The notes beneath the pieces were generated by a model. That model was not told the origin of the DNA and made no database searches. It saw only the letters and a list, made by a program, of their open reading frames with translations. 64,000 nt of DNA from Portunus trituberculatus (lineage: Eukaryota; Arthropoda; Malacostraca; Decapoda; Portunidae): assembly GCF_017591435.1 (NCBI RefSeq), contig NC_059268.1, positions 4,195,481-4,259,480 on the forward strand, written 5' to 3'. This document shows positions 16,018 through 29,269 of this stretch, piece after piece. Every line of letters begins with the position of its first letter. Positions within the stretch are counted from its first letter, which is position 1. A program made the position numbers and the translations under genes.

Positions 16018-16800
16018 CTTTCCTACGACTGGATTTTCATCTGGAGGACGGCTGATAAACACGTCCCTATTACTTGTGCTGTGACTATTCCTAACTTGAC
16101 TTCTACTTCTGTGGGCGTCCTTGCTGAGAGATCGACTTCTGTCTCTCCTGTGTCGGTCCTTTCTGTTCCCATGCTTCTCTCTACCATGCCTCTTCTCATA
16201 ACCATCATCATTTCTCTCCCTACTGTTGCTATGGCTTCGTCTTTCTCTACTGTGACTTCTTCGTCTGTCTCTTCCACGGCTGTGACTTCGCTCCCTTCTC
16301 CTCTTGTGTTTCCTGGGACTCCTGGACCTCCTGCGCTCTCTACTGTGGCTGCGACTTGATCTTCTTTTTCTCTCCTTGGCCTGATTACTTGCCTTCTCTG
16401 TTTGCTTTGATGGAGCATGAGACTCTAAAAAGGCCATCAGATTATCCATCTCCATTTCAGACTCTTTCTTTGTAATCTTTTCCTTCTTCAGTTCAGTCTT
16501 TTCGAGTTCCTTCTCATTTTTCTTTAATTTACGAATATTCCATTCCTCATCTCTTTCTTTTTCTTTGATTTTACTTTTTTGACTTATCTCTTCCTTATTT
16601 TTAATTGAAGGCTTGAGTTCATCATCCAACATATGAATGACTTTGGGATCATTAGGTAGGGCTAGAAAAGGCAACATTTCTCGTTTTTTATCTTTTTCTG
16701 TTTTAGGTTTATCATCTTCTTTAATACTAATAGAAGAAGAAGATGTAAGAGACGGCATCATGTGCTGGATCAGCCGCCATAGGCTCTCTACAAACGAATC
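16018..16800 (-). CDS. DHX8: DHX8/Prp22 homologue, internal exon encoding linker and RS domain
   Basis: This 783-bp exon (261 codons, phase 0 at both ends) reads without a stop. The acceptor TTCTGAACAG ends at 16801 and the donor GTAAG starts at 16017, both on the minus strand. It begins DSFVESLWRLIQHMM, matching the end of the N-terminal helical domain of DHX8 (human: DSLISNLLRLIQTM). It continues with KPKTEKDKKREMLPFLALP (human KPKTEKEKLKELFPVLCQP) and HMLDD. A Lys/Glu-rich segment is followed by an RS/RE-rich region (about residues 140-245) and RPPDENPVVGK, just where human DHX8 has RPPPEEPTIGD before its S1 domain. DHX8 is the ATPase that releases mRNA from the spliceosome; the RS region is thought to guide nuclear or spliceosomal targeting. 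The human comparison is from memory, not a search. Confidence 0.9.
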
Positions 16801-16834
16801 CTGTTCAGAAGAAAAGAAGAAAAAACATTATTGA

Positions 16835-17221
16835 AAACTCAAAACCAACAACCAACACAAGATGACAGTAAATATGTATAAGAATACAAAATATATCTTA
16901 CTCAAATCAAGAGAGAGAAAAAATAAGTTCCATGCAAATCACCAAATCATTGTTGGAAAAAAAAAAATAAATAAATAAATTTAGCAAACAGGTATACCTT
17001 GATATACAATCATAATAATTGATCCTAAAAATCCAATCGTTAAGTAAACAATTGTATAGTTGATTTAAGAACGAATATAAAAATAGGAATGCATTAAAAG
17101 AGCTTTATATGTTTCTCCTAAAACCTACAAAAGTCGTGAAGTACCTAAACACTTATTTTATAAAGTAATAAAACACAAGAATAAAACAATGAAATTAATA
17201 CAATTAGAAATAATCTTTGTA
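16835..17221. other. AT-rich intron sequence near the acceptor
   Basis: No element recognised. Short A-runs and a TAAA repeat (16965-16980). Confidence 0.5.
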
Positions 17222-17360
17222 CACTTAACCCTCTGCTATCGTGCCTTCCGCTATTATGTTTCATTGCTATTGCACATACTTAAAAAGTTGCACATATATC
17301 TACTGTTTTTGATGGCTCATAAGGTGCATCTAGTTTTGACAGACATTGAAATAAAAAAAA
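17222..17360. mobile_element. Pogo-like terminal fragment (family d)
   Basis: It opens with CACTTAACCCTCTGCTATCG, nearly the same as at 115. No partner end was seen, so only a terminal piece is supported. Confidence 0.35.
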
Positions 17361-17502
17361 AAAACAGGTGAATGAGCAGATTTAAGCTCTGGATATGATA
17401 TGAAGGATTTCACCTGACATTTGAAGACTCACATGCATTAAGATCATTAACAGATTCCAGTATTTTGCATTTAAAAACTTTAATATTTGCTAGTAGCCTA
17501 TG

Positions 17503-20500
17503 TTTTTTTTTTTTTTTTTTTTTTTTTTACGTAGGGAAGAGGGCCAGCCAAGGGCAAAAAAAAAAAGAAAGTTAGAAAAAAGCCCACTTGAGCGCTGGCT
17601 CTCCAAAGAGTAAAAAAAGTGCCAAAACCGTCAGCCAGAATTAAGGGAGCAAATGCCTCAATACCTCCCTCTTAAAAGAAGACAAGTTGAAGGAATTCGG
17701 AAATACAGATGCAGGGAGGAAGTTCCAGAGTTTACCAGTGAAAGTGATGAATGATTGAGCATACTGGTTAACTCTTGCATTAGACAGTTGGACAGAATAG
17801 GGATGAGAGGAAGAAGAAAGCCTTGTGCAGCGTGGCCAAAGGAGGAGGGGAGGCATGCAGTTAGCAAGATCAGTAGAACAGTTACCATGAAAATAGCGAT
17901 AAAATATAGAAAGGGATGCAACATTTCGGCGGTGAGAAAGAGACTGAAGACAGTTAGTCAGAGGAGGGGAATTGATGAGACAAAGAGCTTTCGATTCCAC
18001 CCTATCAAGCAAAGATGTGTGACTGGAACCCCCCCAAACATGCGAAGAGTACTCCATACAGGGACGGATAAGGCCCTTATACAGAGTAAGCAGTTGGAGG
18101 GGCGAGAAAAACTGGCGGAGACGCCTCAGAACACCTAATTTCATAGAAGCTGTTTTAGCAAGAGATGAGATGTGAAGTTTCCAGTTAAGATTATGAGCAA
18201 AGGACAGACCGAGGATATTCATTGTGGAAGAGAGACAGTTGAGTGTCATTGAAGAAGAGGGATAGTTGTCTGGAAGGTTGTGTCGAGTTGATAGATGGAG
18301 GAATTGAGTTTTGAGGCATTGAAAACTACTAGATTTTCTCTGCCCCAATCGGAAATTTTAGAAAGATCGGAAGTCAGGCGTTCCGTGGCGTCCCGCGTGA
18401 TCTGTTAATTTCCTGAAGGGTTGGACGTCTCTGAAAGAACGTGGAAAGATGTAGGGTGGTATCATCAGCGTAGGAGTGGATAGGGCAAGAAGTTTGGTTA
18501 AGAAGGTCATTAATGAATAATAGAAAGAGAGTGGGTGACAGGACAGAACCCTGAGGAACACCACTATTAATAGGTTTAGGAGAAGAACAGTAGCCGTCTA
18601 CCACAGCAGCAATAGAGTGATCGGAAAGGAAACTTGAGATAAAGTTGCAGAGAGAAGGATAGAAGCCGTATGAGGGCAGTTTTGAAATCAAAGCTTTATG
18701 CCAGACTCTATCAAAAGCTTTTGATATGTCTAACGCAACAGCAAAAGTTTCACCGAAATCTCTAAAAGAGGATGACCAAGACTCAGTAAGGAAAGCCAGA
18801 AGATCACCAGTAGAGCGACCTTGACGGAAGCCATACTGGCGATCAGACAGAAGATTGTGAAGTGACAGATGTTTGAGAATCTTCCTATTCAGGATAGATT
18901 CAAAAACTTTAGACAAGCAAGAGATTAAAGCTATAGGACGGTAGTTTGAGGGGTTAGAACGGTCACCCTTTTAGGAACAGGCTGAATGTAGGCGAACTTC
19001 CAGCAGGAAGGAAAGGTAGAAGTCGATAGACAAAGTTGGAAGAGTTTGGCCAGGCAAGGTGCAAGCACAGAAGCACAGTTTTTGAGAACAATAGGAGGGA
19101 CCCCATCAGGTCCATAAGCCTTCTGAGGGTTTAGGCCAGCAAGGGCATGGAAAACATCATTACGAAGAATTTTGATTGTAGACATGAAATAGTCAGAGGG
19201 AGGAGGAGAGGAGGACAAGCCCAGAATCGTCCAAGGTGGAGTTGTGAGCAAAGGTTTGAGAAAAGAGTTCAGCTTTAGAGACAGAAGAGATGGCAGTGGT
19301 GCCATCAGGATGAAATAAAGGAGGAAAGATGAAGAAGTGAAGTTATTTGAGATGTTTTTGGCTAGATGCCAGAAGTCACGAGGAGAGTTTGAGTTTGAAA
19401 GATTTTGACATTTCCTATTTATGAAAGAGTGTTTGGCAAGTTGAAGAACAGACTTGGCATGATTCCGGCAGAGATATAAAGTGCATGAGATTCAGGAGAT
19501 GGAAGGCTCAAGTACCTTTTGCAGAGAACAGGCTGAGTTAAACATGCCAGATACTAACACCTGTTATGCGTTCAGCACAAAGAGATGGGTCTCTGACACG
19601 GAAGCAATAATCATTCCAGGAAAATCAGCATAATACCTCCTCAGGTCCCCCAACTGGCAGAGGCAAAACGCCAGAGGCACCTTCGCTTTGGGGATCCTGG
19701 AGGGATTGGAAAAATAGGACAAGATACAGAAATGAGATTGTGATCGGAGGAGCCCAACGGAGATGAAAGGGTGACAGCATAAGCAGAAGGGTTAGAGGTG
19801 AGGAAGAGATCAAGAATGTTGGGTGTGTCTCCAAGACGGTCAGGAATACGAGTAGGGTGTTGCACCAGTTGCTCTAGGTCATGGAGGATAGCAAAGTTGA
19901 AGGCTAGTTCACCAGGGTGGTCAGTGAAGGGAGAGGAAAGCCAAAGCTGGTGGTGAACATTGAAATCTCCAAGAATGGAAATCTCAGCAAAAGGGTAGAG
20001 GGACAGAATGTGCTCCACTTTAGAAGTTAAGTAGTCGAAGAAATTACTATAGTCAGAAGAGTTAGGGGAGAGATAAACAGCACAGATGAATTTAGTTTGA
20101 GAGTGACTGTTAAGTCGTAGCCAGATGGTGGAAAATTCGAAGACTCAAGAGCGTGGGCACGAGAGCAAGTTAAGTCGTTGCATACATAGACGCAACATCC
20201 AGCTTTGGAATGAAAATGAGAATAGAGAAAGTAGGAGGGAACAGAGAAGGGCTACTGTCAGTTGCCTCAGATAGCTGTGTTTCGGTGAGGAAAAGAAGAT
20301 GAGGTTTAGTAGAGGAGAGGTGGTGTTCCACAGATTGAAAATTAGATCTAAGACTGCGAATGTTGCAGAAGTTAATGTAGAAAAAGTTGAGGGAGGTGTC
20401 AAGGCATTTGTGGTCTTCAACAAGAGAGGTGTCCGACCTGGGGACATTTTTGGTTCCCTCCCCAGAGAGGGACTCCGAGGCGTTGTTTATTTTGGGTCCC

Positions 20501-20520
20501 ATTTTTCTTTTAAATTTTGA
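17503..20520 (-). mobile_element. LINE-E: jockey-like LINE with poly-A tail
   Basis: The 3' end is a run of 26 T on the plus strand (17503-17528), that is, a poly-A tail. The 3' UTR carries the GGGCTTTTTTCT ... TTGCCCTTGGC block also seen at 5240 and 50225. ORF2 occupies 17641-20502. I see no ORF1; an open frame (20487-20792) upstream may be 5' leader. The tail type and RT motifs (FGFRQGRST-like, YADDTT) set it apart from the TATTTACCT-tailed LINEs. Confidence 0.8.
17641..20502 (-). pseudogene. LINE-E ORF2: endonuclease and reverse transcriptase
   Basis: In coding order the endonuclease starts with INFCNIRSLRSNFQ (near 20380) and LTETQLSE (near 20300). After a gap of broken frame come ILGDFNVHHQLW (near 19970), ILDLFLTSN (near 19810) and GSSDHNLISV (near 19740). 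The RT has YGPDGVPPIVLKNC (near 19110), YGFRQGRSTGD (near 18830), ALDISKAFDRVWHKAL (near 18730), SGVPQGSVLSP (near 18560) and the catalytic YADDTT (near 18470). The C-terminal domain runs 18348-17641 with RPCMEYSSHVWGG and RVESKALCLINSP. At least five frameshifts or stops separate these blocks. The enzyme would nick genomic DNA and reverse transcribe the LINE RNA; as read, this copy is dead. Confidence 0.82.
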
Positions 20521-21304
20521 TTTGGAGTGAAGGGTGTATGTGTGGTAAGTGCATGTAGTTTTGTGTTAAGAAGGAGAGCTGTCTTTAGAGGGTAGGCTGT
20601 TACTACCCCCTTGAGTTGTGAGACACAAAGGGAAACGTTCAACGAGACCACAACTAGCTTTAATGGAAGGTTCACAGCACCTCCTGAACTAGTGCTATTA
20701 GATCTCACTGGGAGTAAGTTATTGTTTCGGTAGGTGTCTACTACCTCCTCCAGTACCAATCTTGTTGTGAGATGTAAACATGTACCTGGCATATGGCGTC
20801 AGCACTGACTGTGAGAGACTACAGGCCTAATTGTCATCATTTTTCTTTTTTCATAATTTTTTTTCCATGTATGTAAAGTAAGAATGTTAAATGATAGTGC
20901 AATTTTAATTGTGTGAAAGTGTGTCTTACCTTAAGGAGTAACACTGTAAAGAATGCAGTCAGTCTTGCCTTTGTCAAGATCAAGACTGCCAATTGCAAGT
21001 TTTGTTTTGGTTCATATGATGTATAGAAATTCTTCCTGACTGGTGCCATTTTATGTGAATTACCCGTATGATCTATTACATATTGTTACCTTTAAAGAAA
21101 GAGTTGTTTTGTAGTGCAGTACCAATCATCATTTTGTTTACATGTGTGAAGATATCTGGGATTTGATTTTATAGCCTCTGTTGCCATAGACTGACCACCA
21201 ACCACTGCCTCAATATTGAGTCTTGGCCTCACAGGATGCAAGTCCACTTCTTGAGACTTATTTTGGAGAAAAAGGTGTGTCTTATGTGCCATCAAATACA
21301 GTAC
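20521..21304. other. Unassigned sequence, possible LINE-E leader at left
   Basis: 20521-20792 is open on the minus strand and may be the 5' leader of LINE-E. The rest shows no motif. Confidence 0.35.
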
Positions 21305-21456
21305 AGTAAGTCCTTGTTAAACGGTACATATGCGTTCCTGAAAACCTTATCAAAATTGAAATTACCGTATACCAAACCCATTATAACATGTAATAATAGG
21401 GGATGTGTTCCAGCATGTTGAAAGTCACCCCTACAGACATGAAAATATTTGAAAAT
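21305..21456. mobile_element. Pogo-like TIR end (family e)
   Basis: It begins ACAGTAAGTCCTTGTTAAAC, which resembles but is not the same as the Tigger-a TIR. Only one end is visible before the (TA)n tract. Confidence 0.35.
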
Positions 21457-21458
21457 AG

Positions 21459-22610
<1,152 letters not shown>

Positions 22611-22698
<88 letters not shown>
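22611..22698. repeat. (TA)n microsatellite between two elements
   Basis: Tigger-a T3 ends at its left edge and Tigger-b begins at its right edge. Confidence 0.95.
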
Positions 22699-22701
<3 letters not shown>

Positions 22702-22826
22702 TAAGGTCCCGAGTTACGTCAGAGTTACGTTCCTGAAACATGACGTAAGTACGTAACTCGAGTTTTTATACTTTCAAAGCATATTATCGAGTTTTCAACC
22801 AATCATTTTTTATGGTTTTCAGGTAA

Positions 22827-23056
22827 GTAAAAGGTTATATTGTTATATTACTTACAACTATGTAGGAATATATTGATTAGGGCCACGAACGCGAAGGACT
22901 GCAGGTTGCCGAGAGGGGCGGCCTGAGGCCGCCCGGATGGTGGGCAGGTCGAATGTTGTGACGCCCAGGGCAGGACAGCTGGGAGCTTTGTGGAGTGCGG
23001 TAGGAGTAGAAGCGTTATATAAGTAAAAGGTTATATTGTTATATTATTTACAAGTA
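22827..23056. repeat. Tandem duplication inside Tigger-b
   Basis: The AAGTAAAAGGTTATATTGTT unit occurs at about 22826 and again at about 23022. The block that follows the first (GATTAGGGCC... GTAGAAGCG, 22868-23014) recurs at 24136-24281, after the nested Tigger-a. So the unit was duplicated in direct orientation and Tigger-a T4 then inserted in the second copy. Confidence 0.75.
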
Positions 23057-24103
23057 CAGGCAACCCCCGTTTAACGCAGGTTCACACAACGAAATTTTGT
23101 TATAACGAAGGTTTAATTTTACTACCATCTGCTCGTTTAACGAACACCAAACTCGCTTTAACGAAGTCTTATCCAGGTAGTTTTTTTCTAAATTTGAAAG
23201 CCCCACTGTATCATGCAAGCTGACAGGCTTTTGAATACATCAGGAGCTGCTGGTACTAAGGCCTGCCTCAGGAGAAATCCTGAGACACCTGTAGAATAAA
23301 GATCAAGATCAAGCCTCTCGTGGACAACACAGGCTCTGCCGATACAAAGGCCTGACTCAGAAGAAATTCTGTGTCACCTTTAGCATCAAGATCAAGATCA
23401 CACGCACCACTCACTGCCCAGTCAAAACATAACAGCGTCACCAGCAGCTCATCTTCCTTAGTTCAACTTACCACCAAAAACCCCTGCAATGTGGCCTAAC
23501 GTTCCTAAGAAGACCAGGAAGTGTCTTACTCAAGTGAAGCTGGGTATTATTCACAGACAAGAGATAGGCCAGAAAACTAATAACATTGCTTCCCACCATG
23601 GCTTGACTCCATCTACTGTCTACTATTTTCAAGTCAAGAAACTCTATTAAGAAGGCTAGTGAGACCTCATCTTCCTTGCAAGTTAAAAGAACCACCAGAA
23701 CTCGTGACTCTACAATGGATAAAATGGAAAGCCTTGTGGAAATATGGTACATAAGTTTTGTATGCAGTACCATGATGCGCACTTTGTTTACATTCCACAG
23801 GTTGCCGGTTAGTGTATTTCCTGTTTCACTCTCCCTCCCTTCATAAAGTTAAGATCATCAACATTATAAAGTTACGTACATATATACATTAGTGTACATT
23901 ATAATGACTTAAATTAAACTACCTAAATGTTTAACTTCATAATTTTTACTTTCATTAAACCTTTTACTGTACTATGATGCACTCTCACTTTGCTTACTCT
24001 CAATGGAAGTTCAAATCAGGGGTTAAACTTGTTATAATCGGTTCGCTTAACGAAGTTTCGCTAACGAAGTGTTTTTAGAACGTAACTTAAACGGGGTTGC
24101 CTG
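23057..24103 (+). mobile_element. Tigger-a element, copy T4, nested in Tigger-b
   Basis: Complete copy with TA on both sides. It carries an extra segment near 23330-23395 (a diverged repeat of the preceding CAGGCCT... GATCAAG block), which copy T5 shares at 31690-31775. The HTH frame near 23500-23710 is decayed. Confidence 0.87.
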
Positions 24104-24123
24104 TATGTAGGAATATGAAACAC

Positions 24124-24415
24124 AAGCTTGTTTTTGTTGTTGATTAGGGCCGCAAACGCGAAGGACTGCAGGTTGCCAGAGGGGTGGACGCCTGAGGCCG
24201 CCAGGAGGGTAGGCAGGTCGAATGTTGTGACGTCCAGGGTGGAGAGCTGGGAGCGTAGTGCAGTGCAGTGGGAGTAGAAGCGTGGGCAGCGAAGCAGGAA
24301 ATGCAATAGGAAAGGGCAATAGGGATCAGCAGACAGGCGCAAACGGTGCAAGTGACCTGCAAGTGTCGTGTGGCCCAGACGAAGGCTCCTGAGTTGTTAT
24401 TGTTGTGATAGGTGC
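24124..24415 (-). mobile_element. LINE-F: C-terminal zinc-knuckle fragment of a LINE
   Basis: The minus strand reads LRLGHTTLAGHLHRLRLSADPYCPF followed by FLLRCPRFYSHCTALRSQL across two frames. This is the kind of Cys/His-containing C-terminus found after the RT/RNase H in I- and jockey-type LINEs. A partial second copy is at 22868-23014 through the duplication above. It is unlike the other LINEs here in sequence. Confidence 0.6.
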
Positions 24416-24484
24416 GTGAGCCCTCAAGGTCGTCAACCTCCCCGTTGTCATGGTAACGGGCTTCCCATTTTCTTCTTCACTCCC

Positions 24485-24607
24485 TTATACACAACTGTTG
24501 CCTCTCTTCTCATGTCTTTTAATTATGTCCACTTTTTCTTGTAGCGTAATGGTTTTCCTTTTCTTAGCATCACTGCTATCACTCAGGAGTTTTCTTTTTG
24601 GTGCCAT
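24485..24607 (-). pseudogene. Tigger-b DNA-binding domain (CENP-B N-terminal type), truncated
   Basis: The ATG at 24605-24607 opens MAPKRKLLSD, then KKRKTITLQEKVDIIKRHEK and a stop. This matches the first helix-turn-helix of pogo/Tigger transposases and CENP-B. Only about 41 residues remain, and no DDE region follows before the TIR. Confidence 0.7.
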
Positions 24608-24888
24608 TGAGCAAGATACTAAGATAGCAAACGCAGATGTAGGAACACTCTTGCCAGGGGCAACGGTGTGGTGGAACTGAGGTACATAGAGTATTATTGT
24701 ATTCAAGCGTGAGGTGGGCGGTGTGGCGGATAACCACTAGTGACGCCTGGCGGCCAACAATAACAATAAACCCCACGCTTTACGGTTTATAAATTTTCAA
24801 TTTTTTAAATCTTAAATTGCCTTATAGTGGACTGACGTAAGTGCGAGTCTGACGTAACTCATGACCGACGTAACCCGGGACCTTACTG

Positions 24889-24894
24889 TGTATA

Positions 24895-24970
<76 letters not shown>
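24889..24970. repeat. (TA)n microsatellite
   Basis: It starts at the end of the Tigger-b TIR. Confidence 0.95.
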
Positions 24971-24973
<3 letters not shown>

Positions 24974-25032
24974 GTAAAATACTGTGCAAAAGAAATAAAC
25001 AGAAAATATTGTTACAGCAATACTCTGCTTAA

Positions 25033-25348
25033 CCCTTTCAGTGCTCCGGACCACAATCGTGGCTTTGAGGGAAATGCCTCCTGTCCACGATCGTGGTCCC
25101 AGATGATATTCTCCCTTCCTCCCTCGACTCACGGGATGCGCCATCAGTTGCTGGGTAAGAAAAATATAGTCACAATGGCAGTAGAGTATCAGATGCCCCT
25201 TTTTTCACAACTTAATTTATGGCCGTGGGGGGGCGAGCGTCTCTGTACAGTGTTGCCACGTTTTCACTACTGTTGTTCTGTTAATCTCTCTCTCTCTCTC
25301 TCTCTCTCTCTGCTTACCTTTGATTCTTTAGTAAGTAATTTATAATTG

Positions 25349-25427
<79 letters not shown>

Positions 25428-26724
25428 TGAGTGGCACGAGGTCAGTCACGTCGCCACCAGAAATGTCAAGGCCACCAGCTGGGTGTGGAAGAGTTGCTGC
25501 TCGCAAGTGAATAATGCTTTTTTTTTCACCTAGGTATTGGCATATACCTACTCTTTTGTTAAAATAGAAACTACACATTAGCTTGGCTTACGAACTATGA
25601 ATGCGATTATGCCTCACCCTTGAAATTACTGTAAAAGCCAGTAAATGTGAGCATTTTATCTTATAATTATAGCAACATCTGGTACTACAAGGTGAGGCTA
25701 TTTGGCCTAGCCAGGCTGGGTTCATCAGTATTGCCGCCACTCACAAGACTTCTACTATTCTTTTTTTTTTACTTTGGATAATAGATTATTTCTTTTCTCC
25801 ATGCTCATTATCTTATATCTGTAACGCTGATAATATTACACACCCTAAACATACGCTAAGTACCATTATAAGTTACTACAGTTGATATCAGCAACACTGT
25901 TGAATATGTATGCCATATTTGTATGGTACTATTTAGTTTTTTTTTTTTTTTATGCATATGATGGTTACTGTTGATTCAGCCATCTATATACACAAGTCGA
26001 AATTTTATACATCTGAATTGATGGTATTTGCGATGCCTTGTACACCAATAACTTCCATTTCACATCGCATTTTTTGGAAACGTGGCAACACTGTAGAGCT
26101 CCCCTCGCCCCACCATAGCCGTAAATTAAGCCCGGTCAGACTATAGTGGCTATTTGTGCATTTATTTACAGAAATAACAACAGTAATGATCAAATCTTGT
26201 TGTTAGAGCAGATATGCCAGATATTATTCGTTTATTGGTAGTATATTGAGTATTTCGTATATTACCAAATATGGGCATGCATATCCTCGCTCATGATAGT
26301 ATGTACATCAAGAAAACACAATGAAAACGTATTTTTATATTATTTGTGTGGGCATAATGTATGCACTGGTGTGAAAAATAATTACCTTAGCACATTCTGG
26401 ACTAGTTCTGAGCAACTGCAGTTCAAATCAGGCAGAAAATTCTGTGTAATCTAGTGATAACACCTGCAAAAGTTGCGGTGGAAAATAACCACCCGCTACG
26501 ATGGCAATACTCAACAGCGCACAACGTACCACCAGAAAACCAACTTCCCATCATTATTGCACCACTTTCCAGGGTGAGTAGAGACATAAATTTTTTACAG
26601 TAGATGCGTAACACTCTATTATGCATGAGAATATTGATTTTTTCCATTTTTGCAAACCTCGATTTTTCGGCCGAATTTGCGTCTCACAGACATGACCCAA
26701 AAACCTATTTGCGCACAGAAAAGG
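25033..26724. mobile_element. piggyBac-type non-autonomous element (copy P1)
   Basis: TTAA flanks both ends (25029-25032 and 26725-26728). The left end CCCTTTCAGTGCTCC matches copy P2 (47938), and the right end matches P2 around AACCTATTTGCGC. The left subterminal region holds two palindromic GACCACAATCGTGG / CCACGATCGTGG motifs (25049-25100). Compared with P2, the acidic transposase-like part is missing at about 26305, and a (TC)n/(TA)n region (25287-25428) is present. No coding capacity is seen. Confidence 0.8.
25287..25428. repeat. (TC)n and (TA)n microsatellites
   Basis: TC units at 25287-25311 and TA units at 25353-25428, inside element P1. Confidence 0.92.
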
Positions 26725-26728
26725 TTAA

Positions 26729-27050
26729 CGAACAGGATAGGGGGTGTCAAAGCTGTTCGTAGAGCGGAAATTCATTAAGCGAATGTAATTTTCCCATAAG
26801 AAATAATGGAAATAGGGGGGATGCATTCTGGGCTGGTCCCCAACATACCACATGGGTTAAAAAAAAATTATATATACATACCTGTACCATTGATAACCAA
26901 GTATCCCCAAGTTTTTAGTGAATAAAATGACAATACAATGGAAACATGAGAATTCATGTAAAGTCCCTAACTAGTGTCTGGGTCTTCTAATATATGACAT
27001 CTACTGTAAACAACACTGTAAATAATCACTCAACAGCACACACTGAGACA
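26729..27050. other. Unassigned, with pogo-like subterminal text
   Basis: The stretch near 26740-26815 (GAGCGGAAATTCATTAAGCG ... CATAAGAAATAATGGAAA) resembles subterminal parts of pogo-like elements. No complete TIR pair was found. Confidence 0.3.
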
Positions 27051-27672
27051 CTATAGTCCTGCTCCTCCAACAATGTGGATTGGGTGCGGCCCCCATGAGA
27101 AATAGCGGGAGGACAGCGCTGCCATACCTTTAATCCCTCGTTGGCTTTCTCTCCTCTTCCTCCTCTCTCTTATCCCTCCTCTTCCTCCCCTCTTTCTTCC
27201 TGGTCAAGGACACCGCAGCTGACCTCTCATCACCTGTATGGATGGCGGGCGTGATTGGTGTTGCTGCCGTGAAGATTTGAATGTAGTTTTTTTCTTACTT
27301 ATGTCAGCTTATTTTAAAGTACTTTCCTTCACGATATAATCTAATTATAACTATGGAACTATTTACCCATCCCAAACTGCAAGGAAACCTCTTTATACGT
27401 ATATTATTTTTTTTAGCAACACTGTAAAATATGTATGCCACGTTTCTTGCCAGGCTTATGAATATATTATCAATAATAAGTTTACTGCTCTCTCATACGT
27501 TGTAATACTAAGGCTAAATGCGTATGTATATTTGCTGACCATATTTGTTAAAGTTTTACTACTATTAGAACTCTGCTGCATCACTGGCTATGAGACATGA
27601 TTCACCACTGTACAGCGGGAATTCCCCAACAAGCCGCACCCAATCCACATTGTTGGAGGAGGAGGACTATAG
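27051..27672. mobile_element. MITE with 40-bp terminal inverted repeats
   Basis: The left end CTATAGTCCTGCTCCTCCAA continues to GGATTGGGTGCGGC at about 27092. The exact complement, with one change, lies at 27633-27672. ACA flanks both ends and may be the target duplication. There is no coding sequence. The superfamily is not identified. Confidence 0.75.
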
Positions 27673-27807
27673 ACAATGGACACTGCGGCTCCAGCTGACA
27701 CTATCGCAGCCACACTGACTTATCTACCCAAGTTGAACCGCAGATTGGAATAATACACTTGTTCAAACATTCGCAGTTCCACTTTAAATAAGGATTTGCA
27801 CCCTTAA

Positions 27808-28330
27808 CCCTTAAAGTACAGTGATCGTTTCGGGACGATTGTAGCGTCGCGTGCGGAGAGGCGGGGGATCGTTCCCTGAATCATGATTTTTTCTGCGCTA
27901 AACCTTTGAATCTCTCCCCCTCACTATTGGTCCTGGGGCAAGTGGAGGTATCTGGCATCTTTTCTTGCTCACCTCCTTGAGCCTTAACATAGCATAACAT
28001 AAATAATAGGATAACAAAGGGCCACCTAGGTTATCCTGTATCAGTCGCACAGCGACCTCGTCATCATTTGAAAACTTGAAACATGTTCCCTCACAATAGG
28101 TCATCTTTTCCCATTTCGAGGCAACATCTGGCAACCCCCGTGAGGGAGGAAACTGTACTCCGAGTGATATTATATCTGTGTTACTAGGTAATGACATTGA
28201 AAACAGTGATAATGATGACAGTGATTTTTTTTATTGAGACAGAAGAAAGTGAAGACTCTAGCAGTGATTCTGATAGTGATCTGGGAGACAGAGACCAACC
28301 CTCACAGCAACGTTCATAAACCTCCTCACG
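27808..28330 (+). mobile_element. piggyBac-type fragment with acidic N-terminal coding remnant (copy P3)
   Basis: TTAA at 27804-27807 is followed by CCCTTAAAGTACAGTGATCG and a palindromic GATCGT ... ACGATT motif. Near 28245-28318 a frame reads EESEDSSSDSDSDLGD, the style of the acidic piggyBac N-terminus (compare 12922 and 48445). No right end was found. An 82-bp LINE-H 3' end lies inside at 27985. Confidence 0.55.
27985..28066 (-). mobile_element. 82-bp LINE-H 3' end fragment
   Basis: It matches the extreme 3' end of LINE-H (31782-31880), including the AACATAAC tail, AATAATAGGATAACAAAGGG and TATCCTGTATCAGTCGCACA, but lacks a short CCAGGGCCCAT segment. This is a severely 5'-truncated insertion within P3. 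Confidence 0.8.
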
Positions 28331-29103
<773 letters not shown>

Positions 29104-29269
29104 GGGTTGGGAGGGAGGATGTCACCAACCCTTCTCAAGGTTAGTCAGTGACTGTTGCAACCACAATTCATTTCTGAAACTGCAGTTGATGGAGTATCAT
29201 TCACCAAAACAAATGCTGATAAACAGAAGCTGAGTGTGCATGTGTATTTACCTAAATATATTGTACAGG

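Larger units (their letters stand above)
22699..24888 (-). mobile_element. Tigger-b element (pogo-like), holding a nested Tigger-a
   Basis: The TIRs are CAGTAAGGTCCCGAGTTACG at 22699 and the complement of a closely similar sequence ending at 24888, with (TA)n beyond both. The minus strand encodes the start of a CENP-B-type DNA-binding domain at 24607-24485. The body holds a tandem duplication (see 22827-23050), a LINE C-terminal fragment and Tigger-a copy T4. Its own net length would be about 1.1 kb, so it is non-autonomous. Confidence 0.8.

Noticed and set aside
15952..16418. Plus-strand 135-codon and minus-strand 131-codon frames over the DHX8 exon
   Set aside because: They are shadows of the Arg-Ser coding region in other frames; splice sites and homology support only the 16018-16800 minus reading.
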